This document shows, piece by piece, positions 16,270 to 24,601 of a stretch of DNA of 64,000 nt (position 1 is its first letter; the number at the start of each line of letters is the position of its first letter). The notes beneath the pieces are model-generated. The model was not told where the DNA came from. It saw only the letters and a list, made by a program, of their open reading frames with translations, and did no database searches. The DNA lies in contig NZ_CP150170.1 of the NCBI RefSeq assembly GCF_037963865.1, positions 744,001 to 808,000 of the forward strand, written 5' to 3'. The DNA comes from Paenibacillus sp. FSL R10-2734. GTDB taxonomy: Bacteria > Bacillota > Bacilli > Paenibacillales > Paenibacillaceae. Made by a program: the position numbers and the translations under genes.

Positions 16270-16875
16270 ATGATGGTAGCCTCCGTTTCATTTATAAAAT
16301 TATTCTCGCAATCCCTTTGGATGCTGTGGGAGAACCTATTTGCTGTCATAACTAAATTTCGCAGTCATTCCGTGCGTAGATACGGAATATGTAAATTGGT
16401 AGTGATGAAGTATCACGGAGAAATCCTGGTTTGCCAAGATGGGCAGCAGATACTACCGGGAGATTGGGTGGGTGAGCTTCATCTAGATAATCGTCAGGTA
16501 GTGCAGCTTACGCGTACACTAGGTGCTGATCGGGCTGGAATCCGTACTGCACGCATGCTACGCGAGGCTATGAAGGAGATCAGTCGTGAACTAGATAGCA
16601 ATCCAGAACTAAGCAAAGTACAGGCGTTAACCGGGATTACGCTCCTTCACCGAGGGATCATTCATGGAATAGGGTTTGAACACCATCCTATCAAGTCCAG
16701 CTGGCAGCGGCAATGGTATGGAATCTATCTTCGGTTCTTACTTCGTATGCTGCATCCGGAGGGGAAACAACGCGTAGAGGACAGCACCGAGAAGTTGTCT
16801 CCCATGAGGCTGGTGCTTAGTAAGCGGTCTTTGAAAGCGCGGTTTGCTTCGCGAAGGAAAGAGGCGGTTTCCTGA
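16270..16875 (+). CDS. YkoP-like protein
   Basis: A 201-residue protein resembling B. subtilis YkoP, a domain of unknown function often encoded beside, or fused to, polysaccharide deacetylases. Seen here: a central basic-rich region, GDWVGELHLDNRQVV near residue 72 and the helix ADRAGIRTARMLREAMKEIS. There is no clear signal peptide. Its stop overlaps the start of the deacetylase gene (TGATG, 16873-16877), giving tight translational coupling and suggesting that the two proteins act together on an envelope polysaccharide. Confidence 0.7.
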   Translation: MMVASVSFIKLFSQSLWMLWENLFAVITKFRSHSVRRYGICKLVVMKYHGEILVCQDGQQILPGDWVGELHLDNRQVVQLTRTLGADRAGIRTARMLREAMKEISRELDSNPELSKVQALTGITLLHRGIIHGIGFEHHPIKSSWQRQWYGIYLRFLLRMLHPEGKQRVEDSTEKLSPMRLVLSKRSLKARFASRRKEAVS

Positions 16876-17645
16876 TGTGGACGCTCATTATTTTAGCTAT
16901 AGATGTGTTTATTCTTTATATGATCATTCCTTTCGTGATGACACGAATATTGGGATGGGGTGTTGTCTCCAGAGGGAATGCTGCGAAGGATATTGCCTTT
17001 ACTTTCGATGACGGACCAGATCCATGCTATACCCCTGAATTACTGAACTTATTACATGAGCATGACGTCAAAGCTACCTTCTTCGTACTGGGCAAAAAGG
17101 CGGAGCAATACCCGGATTTAATCCAGCGAATGCATCGTGAAGGACATCAAATCGGTATCCATAACTATACTCATACGCCCAACTGGATATACTTCCCATG
17201 GACCAATAGACGGAAGCAAGTAGATCGAACAGCTGACATTGTCGAGCGGATAACTGGAGAGCGGCCTATCTTATACCGCCCACCTTGGGGGCTCCTTAAT
17301 TTAGGTGATCTTGTCTTTCTCAGACGATCTTATCGGATTGTATTGTGGTCTGTAATGGTGGGAGACTGGAAAGCGTCTGTTAGTGCAGCGCAATTAAAGC
17401 AGGATATATTGAAAAAGATTAAACCAGGCTCTATCATCGTTCTACACGACAGTGGTGATACGCCGGGGGCAGATCCAGAAGCGCCGCTGAACATGATCAC
17501 AGGACTTGAAGAAGTCTTATGTGATATTCAACTACAGGGTCTGAGGTGTCTGCGTGTGGATGAATTGCTCGATAAAGAGGCTGGGCGTATTGGGGCAGTC
17601 CAATCCCGGGCTAATGTCACCACCGGGTCAACGCGTAGTTATTAA
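16875..17645 (+). CDS. Polysaccharide deacetylase (CE4/NodB domain)
   Basis: A 256-residue protein with an N-terminal membrane anchor (about 1-22) and a NodB domain. The CE4 motifs are all visible: TFDDGPDP (catalytic base and metal aspartates), HQIGIHNYTH (metal histidines), RPPWG, and IVLHDSGDT (catalytic histidine). Such enzymes remove N- or O-acetyl groups from peptidoglycan, chitin-like or teichoic polymers at the cell surface. It is coupled to the YkoP-like gene, and the operon sits beside the kinase-regulator fusion and a TGTCATATGACA site, which hints at control by an envelope two-component system. Confidence 0.9.
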   Translation: MWTLIILAIDVFILYMIIPFVMTRILGWGVVSRGNAAKDIAFTFDDGPDPCYTPELLNLLHEHDVKATFFVLGKKAEQYPDLIQRMHREGHQIGIHNYTHTPNWIYFPWTNRRKQVDRTADIVERITGERPILYRPPWGLLNLGDLVFLRRSYRIVLWSVMVGDWKASVSAAQLKQDILKKIKPGSIIVLHDSGDTPGADPEAPLNMITGLEEVLCDIQLQGLRCLRVDELLDKEAGRIGAVQSRANVTTGSTRSY

Positions 17646-17735
17646 TGATTATTTTTTATATAGGGAGAGCTATGGTACCATTTAGAATTAAGCGATCGTA
17701 CCTATATTAAATTGTTGAGCAAAGGATGGGGTAGC

Positions 17736-18959
17736 ATGTTGAATGCTTCTTACTGGTTAACCAACATAAGACTAGAGCAGGGTCATGTCATAGAAGACGG
17801 ACAAGTCGTTGGCACGAATACGAAGGAATGTCATATACGAATTGACGGAAATACAATTTCTGAAGTTATTGGAGCGGAATTGGAGCCTCAGGGCCAACTG
17901 CCTAAATATGACGGCAAAGGGTTATTGATGCTTCCATCTTTTGAGGAGGCGCATATTCATTTAGATAAAACATATTTTGCTGGACCATGGAAGGCGGTAA
18001 AGCCTGCTGCCGGTGTCTTCGAACGGATTGAGGAAGAGAAGGTATTATTGCCCAAGCTGCTGCCCATGGCGAGACAACAAGCGGAGAGCATTCTGACGCT
18101 TATACAGAGTTTCGGTGCCACCTATGTGCGTAGCCATTGTAATATCGAGCCTGTCAGCGGGTTGAAGCGTTTAGAGGCAACCCTGCAAGCATTGGATACT
18201 TTCTCAGGCAAAATTTCATCTGAAATTGTAGCCTTTCCGCAGCATGGCCTGCTTCGCTCCAATTCTGTTGAATTGGTACAGCAATCCTTGGCGGAGGGGG
18301 CAGCCTATGTAGGTGGTGTCGATCCATACTCAGTGGATGGAGATATCGAAAAGTCACTTCAGACCATGGTCGAGTTAGCAGTTATGAATAATGCTGGCAT
18401 TGATCTACACTTACATGATGGAAAAGAAGCAGGAAAGCTGACGTTGTCGCGTTTGGCTGATTTGACAGAAGAAGCTGGCCTGCAGGGCAAGGTGACCGTT
18501 AGCCATGCCTTCTGGTTCGCAGGTGCTCCGCAGCAAGAAACAGAGGAAATGGCTAAACGGATGGGCTCGTTAGGGATGACTATTGCATCCACGGTGCCTA
18601 TTGGAAGAATGATGATGCCACTACCGATGCTGAACAGCCAAGGTGTAAAAGTGAAGCTGGCAACAGATAGCCTTACGGATCACTGGTCTCCTTTTGGAAA
18701 TGGGGATCAATTGGAGAAGGCAGGACGGTACGCAGAGTTATATGGGTATAATGATGAATTGTCCTTATCTCAATCTCTTGGATTCATAACAGGGGGGATA
18801 ACGCCGCTTAATCTAAAAGGTGAGCAGGTATGGCCAAAGGTTGGAGATACCGCGAATTTTGTACTGCTGCATGCTAGCTGCTCGGCCGAAGCCGTAGCAA
18901 GAAGATCGGAGCGTCAAGCGGTATGGTTCGAAGGGCGTCTCGTGAGTGGATCATTATAG
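17736..18959 (+). CDS. Amidohydrolase-family deaminase, cytosine-deaminase-like
   Basis: A 407-residue metal-dependent hydrolase related to CodA and other cytosine/pterin deaminases. Metal-binding features: EEAHIHLDK near residue 75, HDGKEAG preceded by DLHLH, SHAFWFAG, and ATDSLTDHWSPFGNGD with the metal aspartate. ATG 17736 is preferred to an in-frame TTG at 17712: AAAGGA lies about 9 bases before it. The substrate is not certain. It is followed after 20 bases by the UDG-like gene, so the two may be co-transcribed; both could serve nucleobase metabolism, but that is inference. Confidence 0.8.
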   Translation: MLNASYWLTNIRLEQGHVIEDGQVVGTNTKECHIRIDGNTISEVIGAELEPQGQLPKYDGKGLLMLPSFEEAHIHLDKTYFAGPWKAVKPAAGVFERIEEEKVLLPKLLPMARQQAESILTLIQSFGATYVRSHCNIEPVSGLKRLEATLQALDTFSGKISSEIVAFPQHGLLRSNSVELVQQSLAEGAAYVGGVDPYSVDGDIEKSLQTMVELAVMNNAGIDLHLHDGKEAGKLTLSRLADLTEEAGLQGKVTVSHAFWFAGAPQQETEEMAKRMGSLGMTIASTVPIGRMMMPLPMLNSQGVKVKLATDSLTDHWSPFGNGDQLEKAGRYAELYGYNDELSLSQSLGFITGGITPLNLKGEQVWPKVGDTANFVLLHASCSAEAVARRSERQAVWFEGRLVSGSL

Positions 18960-18979
18960 AGATATGAGAGGGGGATGAC

Positions 18980-19726
18980 ATGCTCATCTCGAACCATTTA
19001 CAGGAGTATAAAGCGGCGGTGCTCTCACTTCCGAAGGGCACCGCGCTAACGAAAGAGGATCTGCTGGTGGATAAGCTTCTAATGAAGCGCAGCGGCAAGC
19101 TTGAAATGTACTATGCACCGCATAATGAGTACATGAATCCTTCTGCAAAGGTGATCATTATTGGGTTAACCCCTGGTTTTACACAAATGAGAATAGCCAT
19201 GCAAGAGGCAGTCATAGGTTTGGAAGCCGGGCTTTCAGATGAAGAGGTCTGCAAAAGGGCGAAGGAGGCGGCGAGATTCGCGGGGGCTATGAGGCATACT
19301 TTAATCCATATGCTAGATACACTTGGGCTTCATCAGTATTTGAACCTTACCTCTTGTGACGAATTGTTTCAGGTGCAGCAAACGAACCTGCATACCATCT
19401 CTTTATTGCGTTTTCCTGTATTCGTAGAGAAGAAAAACTATAGCGGAGTGCATCCCAAGCTACTTTCAGATCCATTCCTTAGAGAATATGCGCTATTGTC
19501 GTTAGAGCAGGAGCTGGACATCCTGAGCCAAGCTTTAATTATTCCTCTAGGAAAAACTGTGGAGGCAACGCTCCAGCTTTTAGTTTCAGAGGGTAAGCTT
19601 GATCATCGGCGCTGTTTATGGGGCTTTCCTCATCCTTCTGGAGCTAATGGACATAGATTTAAACAGTTCGCCAGCTATCAAGAGAATATGACAAAGATTC
19701 TACAAGATCATTTATGGAAGGATTAA
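18980..19726 (+). CDS. Uracil-DNA glycosylase superfamily-like protein
   Basis: A 248-residue protein with the two hallmarks of the UDG fold: the phosphate-binding loop IIIGLTPGFTQMR near residue 56 and the late motif GFPHPSGANGHR near residue 216. The water-activating position of classical families is not conserved in the first motif, so the activity is unclear; it may act on another base or serve as a nucleic-acid-binding protein. It starts at ATG 18980 behind GAGAGGGGG. Superfamily placement is fairly sure; function is not. Confidence 0.6.
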   Translation: MLISNHLQEYKAAVLSLPKGTALTKEDLLVDKLLMKRSGKLEMYYAPHNEYMNPSAKVIIIGLTPGFTQMRIAMQEAVIGLEAGLSDEEVCKRAKEAARFAGAMRHTLIHMLDTLGLHQYLNLTSCDELFQVQQTNLHTISLLRFPVFVEKKNYSGVHPKLLSDPFLREYALLSLEQELDILSQALIIPLGKTVEATLQLLVSEGKLDHRRCLWGFPHPSGANGHRFKQFASYQENMTKILQDHLWKD

Positions 19727-19743
19727 TGTTTTTTAAATTTCAT

Positions 19744-19770
19744 TGCAACATTTTTCACGTACCTTACGTT
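19744..19770 (+). promoter_or_regulatory. ECF-sigma type promoter candidate
   Basis: TGCAAC (19744-19749), a 17-base spacer and CGTT (19767-19770) resemble SigX/SigM-class envelope-stress promoters, about 50 bases ahead of a secreted protein gene. Confidence 0.35.
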
Positions 19771-19821
19771 AAGAATGATAGAGTAGCACAAATTCATTCA
19801 TCTCAGGAGGTATAACTCATT

Positions 19822-20871
19822 ATGAAAACATTCAAAATCATCGGAGCTGTCCTGGCGGGCACATTCCTAGCATCGAACGTTGTCTCTGCTGCATCAGCAC
19901 CGGTTAAACCAGTGGTGATTTCTTCTATTCCTCAGGATTCGATAGGTGGTCAGAAATTAGTTCTTGTTATTAATGGAAGCGGTTTCTCTCCTGTCGATGT
20001 TCCGCTATATGCAGGTTCAAGCAAGGAAGTTATGATTCCCATCCGTACAGCAGCCGAAGCACTTGGATATAAGCTGACCTGGAATCAAGGTACGCAATCA
20101 CTAGGACTCGTCAAAGATAGCCACTCACTATCGTTTCAAGTAGGAAAAGATACATATCGCCTGGATACAACGCTCGTTCCGCTGGGTGCTGTGCCAGAGC
20201 TAAAGAATGGTAAAACGTACGTTCCATTATCTTTCTTCGAAAAAGTAATGAAGCTTGACGTTATGGTTGGCCCAACAGGGACTGTTTCGATTACTTCCAA
20301 GGGCCAAGGCAGTGAAGAAACCCCTTCAGACACTATAAAGCAAGGATCAATTACTAGTATCTATAAAGGTGAAAAGAATGCTGAAATCGGCCTCAACGGC
20401 TATGGTCATGGCGTCCGCCTGGGCATTTCCGATGAAACCGAAATCGTATCTGCTGATAATAAGAAGCTAACCTTCGCTGACCTGCAATTAGGCATGTCCA
20501 TCGAAGTCGAGCACAGCATGGTGATGGCTATGAGCATGCCGCCGTTGACGAGTGCGATCAAAATTGTTGTGAAAGAACAAGCTCCCAATCAGCAAACCTT
20601 GGGAACAGCTGGCGTAATCGAAGAGGTTACACCTGTCGATAATGGTTTGACCCGAGTTGTGATTAAAGGCGATAAGCTCAGCGATGACTCTGTGGACACC
20701 ATCGTTCTGAACCTTTCAAGCACTACACCAATTTTCGGTACGAAGGACAATAAGGCGGTTGCCGCAAGTGAGCTGAAAAAAGGTGACAAAGTGTATGCTT
20801 TCTACGGTCCGGTATTGACCAGAAGCTTGCCACCTATCGGCCAAGTAACCAAAATCGTCGTTGAAAACTAA
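19822..20871 (+). CDS. Secreted protein with copper-amine-oxidase N-terminal (stalk) domain
   Basis: A 349-residue exported protein: signal peptide (about 1-24, cleavage near VSAAS), a stalk-domain unit (about 45-160, VMIPIRTAAEALGYKLTWN is the signature), and a C-terminal region of two similar beta-rich segments (about 175-255 and 258-345, each with ITSIYKG- or VIEEVTP-like starts and ending TKIVVEN-like). The stalk domain is very frequent in Paenibacillus surface proteins and does not imply oxidase activity. An AGGAGGTATAA ribosome binding site precedes ATG. It ends one base before the convergent CdsA-like gene, with no terminator between them. Confidence 0.8.
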   Translation: MKTFKIIGAVLAGTFLASNVVSAASAPVKPVVISSIPQDSIGGQKLVLVINGSGFSPVDVPLYAGSSKEVMIPIRTAAEALGYKLTWNQGTQSLGLVKDSHSLSFQVGKDTYRLDTTLVPLGAVPELKNGKTYVPLSFFEKVMKLDVMVGPTGTVSITSKGQGSEETPSDTIKQGSITSIYKGEKNAEIGLNGYGHGVRLGISDETEIVSADNKKLTFADLQLGMSIEVEHSMVMAMSMPPLTSAIKIVVKEQAPNQQTLGTAGVIEEVTPVDNGLTRVVIKGDKLSDDSVDTIVLNLSSTTPIFGTKDNKAVAASELKKGDKVYAFYGPVLTRSLPPIGQVTKIVVEN

Positions 20872-20872
20872 T

Positions 20873-21730
20873 CTACATGAAGTCGAAGAAATAACGGATG
20901 ACATGGAAAAAGACCGGCGAGGTGTAGGTCAAGCTATCGACACGGCTTAAATAGCTTTCTTTTAAAGCTACAAATTTATCGCCATCGCCGATGAGCAAAT
21001 CTCGCTTCAGCACAGAAACCGTTAAGCTACCCAAGAAGCCGCTCAAGCTGATCAGCATGCCTGACAGGAAACCGAAGATCGGGTTGAGCGGCGTCAGGTA
21101 GGGATAGATCAGATAGGAGACTCCGGTGGTTACGACAAACGCACAAGCAAAACCATCCCAAGTCAAATACGGATTAGCGGTGGGAACCACTTTCCTCTTT
21201 CCCAGATAGAGTGAGGTCAGATAGTGAACGACATCATTCAACTGGGTTAATACCACTAGAAATAATACAAGCCCCGCTCCAAACTCCGGTGTAGCAAATT
21301 GAAAGTAAGCCAAGTGACTAAGCCCGAAAACCATCAGCATCAGTCCCCATTGGGTTGAACTAACACTACGCAGAAAGCCAACCGTACCTTTATTGATGAG
21401 CCTAGGTAACGGTAGGAGTAAGAATACATAGACCGGGATAAAAACAATAAACATCCCATACCACTCGATATAAATCCAGTAGAACTGTAGAGGAATGGAT
21501 AAGTACGCCCACAGAAATAGTCTGCGGTCGGATTTTCGCGACTTTATCATGGAGAAATATTCTTTAAGTGCGAAGAAGGTCAGCACCATTAGCGACAGTA
21601 ATGAGACGACTGGATTGAAGAGTGTAGCGAAACAAAAGATGAAAAGCATGCCCCACCATGTTTTGATACGGAAGCCGATACCTGTATAATCTTTACTCGG
21701 CTGTAATTTGCCTATGACTACATACATCAA
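20873..21730 (-). CDS. CdsA-like phosphatidate cytidylyltransferase family protein
   Basis: A membrane protein of at least 285 residues with about eight helices and the CdsA-type C-terminal region GSLTVSVLKRDLLIGDGDK followed by SRVDSLTYTSPVFF. CdsA makes CDP-diacylglycerol; this divergent branch is often linked to acyltransferase genes and its reaction is not certain. The start is a problem: TTG 21730 and ATG 21727 lack any ribosome binding site, while the frame stays open and hydrophobic (DRSLLTIILIFAALSAIH) back to about 21787 before an in-frame stop, with no standard start codon there. Either a non-standard start is used or the 5' end is damaged. Confidence 0.75.
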   Translation of the reverse strand: MMYVVIGKLQPSKDYTGIGFRIKTWWGMLFIFCFATLFNPVVSLLSLMVLTFFALKEYFSMIKSRKSDRRLFLWAYLSIPLQFYWIYIEWYGMFIVFIPVYVFLLLPLPRLINKGTVGFLRSVSSTQWGLMLMVFGLSHLAYFQFATPEFGAGLVLFLVVLTQLNDVVHYLTSLYLGKRKVVPTANPYLTWDGFACAFVVTTGVSYLIYPYLTPLNPIFGFLSGMLISLSGFLGSLTVSVLKRDLLIGDGDKFVALKESYLSRVDSLTYTSPVFFHVIRYFFDFM

Positions 21731-21882
21731 GTGAATGGCTGATAAGGCTGCGAAAATCAGGATTATCGTTAATAGAGAGCGGTCGATAGCTAATCACCAA
21801 CTTGTTGTAGAGTAGATTCCATTAATGGGTTCATATGTTATTATGAAGGAAACATTCAATCTTGATAAGGGGAAATTTGTAA

Positions 21883-22425
21883 ATGGCAGCTGATCAATCG
21901 GTCTTTATCTTGCTTACGAATACCGGAACGCTCTTTACGAAGCTTATTCAAGGCTACACGAGAGCACCTTATAATCATGCCTCGATCTCCTTTAATCGGG
22001 CGCTTTCCGAGTTATATAGCTTTGGTAGAAAGCATCCGAGCAATCCTCTGAATGGCGGATTCGTGAAGGAAGATATTAAGACAGGCACGTTCAGCAAGTA
22101 TCCCAATACGACGTGTGTCCTCTACGAACTTCAAGTAACAGCCCGTGAGGTTGAAAAAATGGGGCGGGTACTCAAAGTCTTTATCCGAAGTCGTCAAAAG
22201 TATCTCTATAATATTCTAGGTGTGATTGGCATCGCTCTGAAAGAACCAGTAGAATTCAGTAACTCCTATTTCTGCTCGCAATTTGTAGCTGAGATTCTGG
22301 AGCGGTCAGGCATTAAGCTATGGAACAAGCTGCCCGCGCTCGTTACGCCGGATGATTTTCGACAAAGTGATCGACTGCAATTGATCTATCAAGGCAAATT
22401 AAGTGAATACGAACCTAAGCGCTAA
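21883..22425 (+). CDS. YiiX/YebB-like permuted NlpC/P60 cysteine hydrolase
   Basis: A 180-residue protein matching the permuted papain-like group (peptidase C92). In the permuted order the histidine comes first, in APYNHASISF near residue 31, and the cysteine later, in SNSYFCSQFVAE near residue 130. There is no signal peptide, so it is probably intracellular or membrane-associated; the substrate is unknown (amide or thioester bonds of wall fragments or lipids are suggested for the family). GATAAGGGG precedes ATG 21883, and the methyltransferase gene follows after 14 bases. Confidence 0.75.
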   Translation: MAADQSVFILLTNTGTLFTKLIQGYTRAPYNHASISFNRALSELYSFGRKHPSNPLNGGFVKEDIKTGTFSKYPNTTCVLYELQVTAREVEKMGRVLKVFIRSRQKYLYNILGVIGIALKEPVEFSNSYFCSQFVAEILERSGIKLWNKLPALVTPDDFRQSDRLQLIYQGKLSEYEPKR

Positions 22426-22439
22426 GGGAGAGTGGTTAG

Positions 22440-23195
22440 ATGAATAACAAAGCACGGTTCTCAAATCGGGTGGATTCGTATGTAAAGTATCGCCCGAGCT
22501 ATCCTAGGGAAGCCATTGATTATTTGTACCATACGATTGGGCTAAATCCTAATTGTGATATTGCTGATATTGGTGCGGGAACAGGGATATTCTCTGCATT
22601 GCTTCTGGAGCGGGGGAGTCGTGTGACTGCCGTTGAACCGAATCCGGAGATGCGTAGAGCCGCGGAGGAGAAGCTCGCAAAGGATAACCATTTCCGTGCG
22701 GTGCCGGGGTCTGCTGAGAAGACAGAATTGTCAGACCAGTCCATAGATTTTATCGTGTGTGCTCAAGCATTTCACTGGTTTGATAGGGACGCAGCGCATT
22801 TGGAATTCAAGCGGATTCTTAAACCAGGTGGGAAGGCGATTCTGATATGGAACTCCCGGCTTACTTATGGTACCCCGTTTCTGGAGGAATATGAGCAGCT
22901 GATTCGAACCTTCGGCACGGACTACACAGAAGTTAATCATAAGAACATTACCCCTGAGAGTCTTAGTTCCTTTTTCAAGACAGGGCAGATGCAAGTAGCA
23001 CACTTTAGCAATCAGCAGGTGTTTGATTTCGAGGGATTAAGCGGGCGGCTTAGATCGTCTTCATACACTCCGGTTCCCGGAGATCCACGATACGAGAACA
23101 TGATGACTGAGCTGCGAAATTTATTTGAACGAAATAAGAAGGATGATAAAGTGTTTTTTGAATATGAGACTGAAGTCTATTGGGGCGAGGTATAA
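22440..23195 (+). CDS. Class I SAM-dependent methyltransferase
   Basis: A 251-residue methyltransferase with the SAM-binding motif I DIGAGTGIFSALLLERG near residue 40, the acidic loop VEPNPEMR, and motif FIVCAQAFHWFD near residue 104, typical of the small-molecule methyltransferase 11/25 group. The start RFSNRVDSYVKYRPSYP is characteristic of this subgroup. Substrate unknown. It follows the cysteine hydrolase gene by 14 bases with GGGAGAG as ribosome binding site, and a bidirectional terminator closes the unit at 23216. Confidence 0.85.
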   Translation: MNNKARFSNRVDSYVKYRPSYPREAIDYLYHTIGLNPNCDIADIGAGTGIFSALLLERGSRVTAVEPNPEMRRAAEEKLAKDNHFRAVPGSAEKTELSDQSIDFIVCAQAFHWFDRDAAHLEFKRILKPGGKAILIWNSRLTYGTPFLEEYEQLIRTFGTDYTEVNHKNITPESLSSFFKTGQMQVAHFSNQQVFDFEGLSGRLRSSSYTPVPGDPRYENMMTELRNLFERNKKDDKVFFEYETEVYWGEV

Positions 23196-23215
23196 AAAAT
23201 TATTAGTATATTAAA

Positions 23216-23252
23216 AAGACTCAAATCCTAGTGTAACAGGGTTTGAGTCTTC
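23216..23252. terminator. Bidirectional terminator after the methyltransferase
   Basis: AAGACTCAAATCC (23216-23228) pairs with GGGTTTGAGTCTT (about 23239-23252), with A- and T-rich flanks. Confidence 0.85.
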
Positions 23253-23258
23253 TTAATG

Positions 23259-23497
23259 TCAAGAAAGATGAACATAAAATGTGGTGGATTCGCCGACTGT
23301 GCTTTTGGCGTAAATTTTTCCTTTATGCTGTTCAATGATCGATTTGGCAATCGCTAGCCCTAGGCCATAACCACCTTGCTTACGCGCTCGGGAAGTATCC
23401 GTACGGTAGAAGCGATCAAAGATTCTTGCTAAATGTTCCGGTGGAATGCCCTCACCTGTATTGGTGACAGATAGCACAACAGAATCGGAAATAGCAA
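23259..23497 (-). pseudogene. Histidine kinase remnant (C-terminal HATPase end only)
   Basis: Reading on the minus strand, about the last 75 residues of a sensor kinase are intact: VLSVTNTGEGIPPEHLARIF (G1 box), FDRFYRTDTSRARKQGG, YGLGLAIAKSIIEQHKG (G2 box) and the terminal beta strand, then a stop at 23259. Everything upstream (sensor, HisKA, N-box) is gone; at about 23490-23505 the sequence changes to a remnant of another gene in the opposite orientation. The frame stays open across the junction only by chance. It cannot be a working kinase. Confidence 0.8.
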
Positions 23498-23712
23498 GCA
23501 CTAAAGGGTTGAAGGCTGGAGGAGATAGCAGCATCAACAACGGAACGTTTACGATCGATTCTGCCGATGATGTAGTACACAGTAATAGCAACGTTGCCTT
23601 AACAGATGGAGAATTTAACATCAAAACTGGCGACGATGGATCCATGCGGATACCTTGGTGGCGATATCCGGTGGAGAGGGTGGCGGTGGAAAAGGAAGAC
23701 CATAAGCTATAA
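23498..23712 (+). pseudogene. Remnant of a Cthe_2159-type carbohydrate-binding protein gene
   Basis: On the plus strand, GLKAGGDSSINNGTFTIDSA, then DDVVHSNSNVALTDGEFNIK, match the repeating beta-helix units of the Cthe_2159 carbohydrate-binding family (pattern GGxxxINxGxxxIxSxDDxxHSNxN). After about base 23645 the tail is glycine-rich only in another frame (SGGEGGGGKGRP then stop), implying a frameshift. The 5' part is missing and abuts the kinase remnant, so this is a deletion scar. A hairpin at 23724 is probably its old terminator. Confidence 0.65.
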
Positions 23713-23723
23713 ACTGCATGTAA

Positions 23724-23751
23724 AAGCCACTCCATCACATTGGAGTGGCTT
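23724..23751. terminator. Hairpin terminator next to the pseudogene scar
   Basis: AAGCCACTCCA (23724-23734) pairs perfectly with TGGAGTGGCTT (23741-23751). It also lies downstream of the TetR gene on the minus strand. Confidence 0.75.
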
Positions 23752-23768
23752 GTTAATACAGAGCTTAA

Positions 23769-24398
23769 TTAGTCGCTATTAACAGGGATGAAATTCTGTT
23801 TAATCGGTTTATTTAAGGTATTTATAATCACATTGTGTGAATTAAAAGACAGAATTCGGATCAGCTGCTCTGCCATATGGTTAGCGGTATATTTGAACCC
23901 ACCCTTTACCCACTCTATGATTAATCCAAATAGAGCATAGGCTGTATAACTGGAAAACAACTCAATATTTATATTGTTATTAGTGTTATTAACCACGACT
24001 AAATCCTGCTTGGTGAGCTCCTTTAAGATGTCGCAAATCTTATTTTGAAACCCAGGCAGAACATTGGATTCTACAATGATGGTATAGAAATTAGAGTATG
24101 AGGCCACATGTTCAAAAATTTTGATGCTAGAGGTGGTAAGTTCACTAACGATAAATTTATCGGTGTGAAGATAGGGATCTTTATAAGCCTTAATTAAATC
24201 CTCTAACACATCATCAATCAGCTCATTCAAAAGTTCTTCTTTGGTTTGATAATGCTTATAGAAGGTTCCTCGGTTTAAGTCGGCAAGGGTAACAATATCG
24301 GTTATTGTAATGGTGCGGAAATTCTTTTTTTCCATGAGAAATATCAATGCGTTCTTTAATTCTTTTCTCGATTTGCTAGTTCTCCGATTTTTAAGCAA
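23769..24398 (-). CDS. TetR/AcrR-family transcriptional regulator
   Basis: A 209-residue repressor-type protein: an N-terminal helix-turn-helix (about 10-57, ITITDIVTLADLNRGTFYKHY is the recognition region) and an all-helical C-terminal domain of the kind found in TetR-like dihydroxyacetone or stress regulators. It starts with TTG at 24398, supported by AGGTGG 7 bases upstream. It is divergent from the SDR gene across a 203-base AT-rich gap that contains a 15-base imperfect palindrome (24441-24455), so it probably represses that oxidoreductase and itself. The inducer is unknown. Confidence 0.88.
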   Translation of the reverse strand: MLKNRRTSKSRKELKNALIFLMEKKNFRTITITDIVTLADLNRGTFYKHYQTKEELLNELIDDVLEDLIKAYKDPYLHTDKFIVSELTTSSIKIFEHVASYSNFYTIIVESNVLPGFQNKICDILKELTKQDLVVVNNTNNNINIELFSSYTAYALFGLIIEWVKGGFKYTANHMAEQLIRILSFNSHNVIINTLNKPIKQNFIPVNSD

Positions 24399-24440
24399 CA
24401 GAAGCCCACCTAACTGTCTATTTTCTATTCCTATTTCAAC

Positions 24441-24455
24441 ATAATTCCGAGTTAT
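24441..24455. promoter_or_regulatory. Palindromic TetR operator candidate
   Basis: ATAATTCCGAGTTAT has arms ATAAnTC and GAnTTAT about a central base, 43 bases upstream of the TetR start. A second weak dyad, TTTAC/GTAAA, spans 24566-24588 just before the SDR start. Confidence 0.35.
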
Positions 24456-24601
24456 ATATATTTATGAACATTTGGTGTCTCATTTGTATATTGATAGTTA
24501 AATTGTGGAGGATTAAACTTAAGTAGAATAAATTTTAAGTGTTTTAGAAATTTTATGTATTGATATTTACATTATAGATAAACGTAAAGGAGACTTCCAA
24601 C

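Noticed and set aside
23446..23738. Open frames on both strands (88 and 159 residues) as real genes
   Set aside because: Each is a junction product: recognisable domain sequence covers only part, stops at the same breakpoint near 23498, and the rest is antisense of the other remnant.
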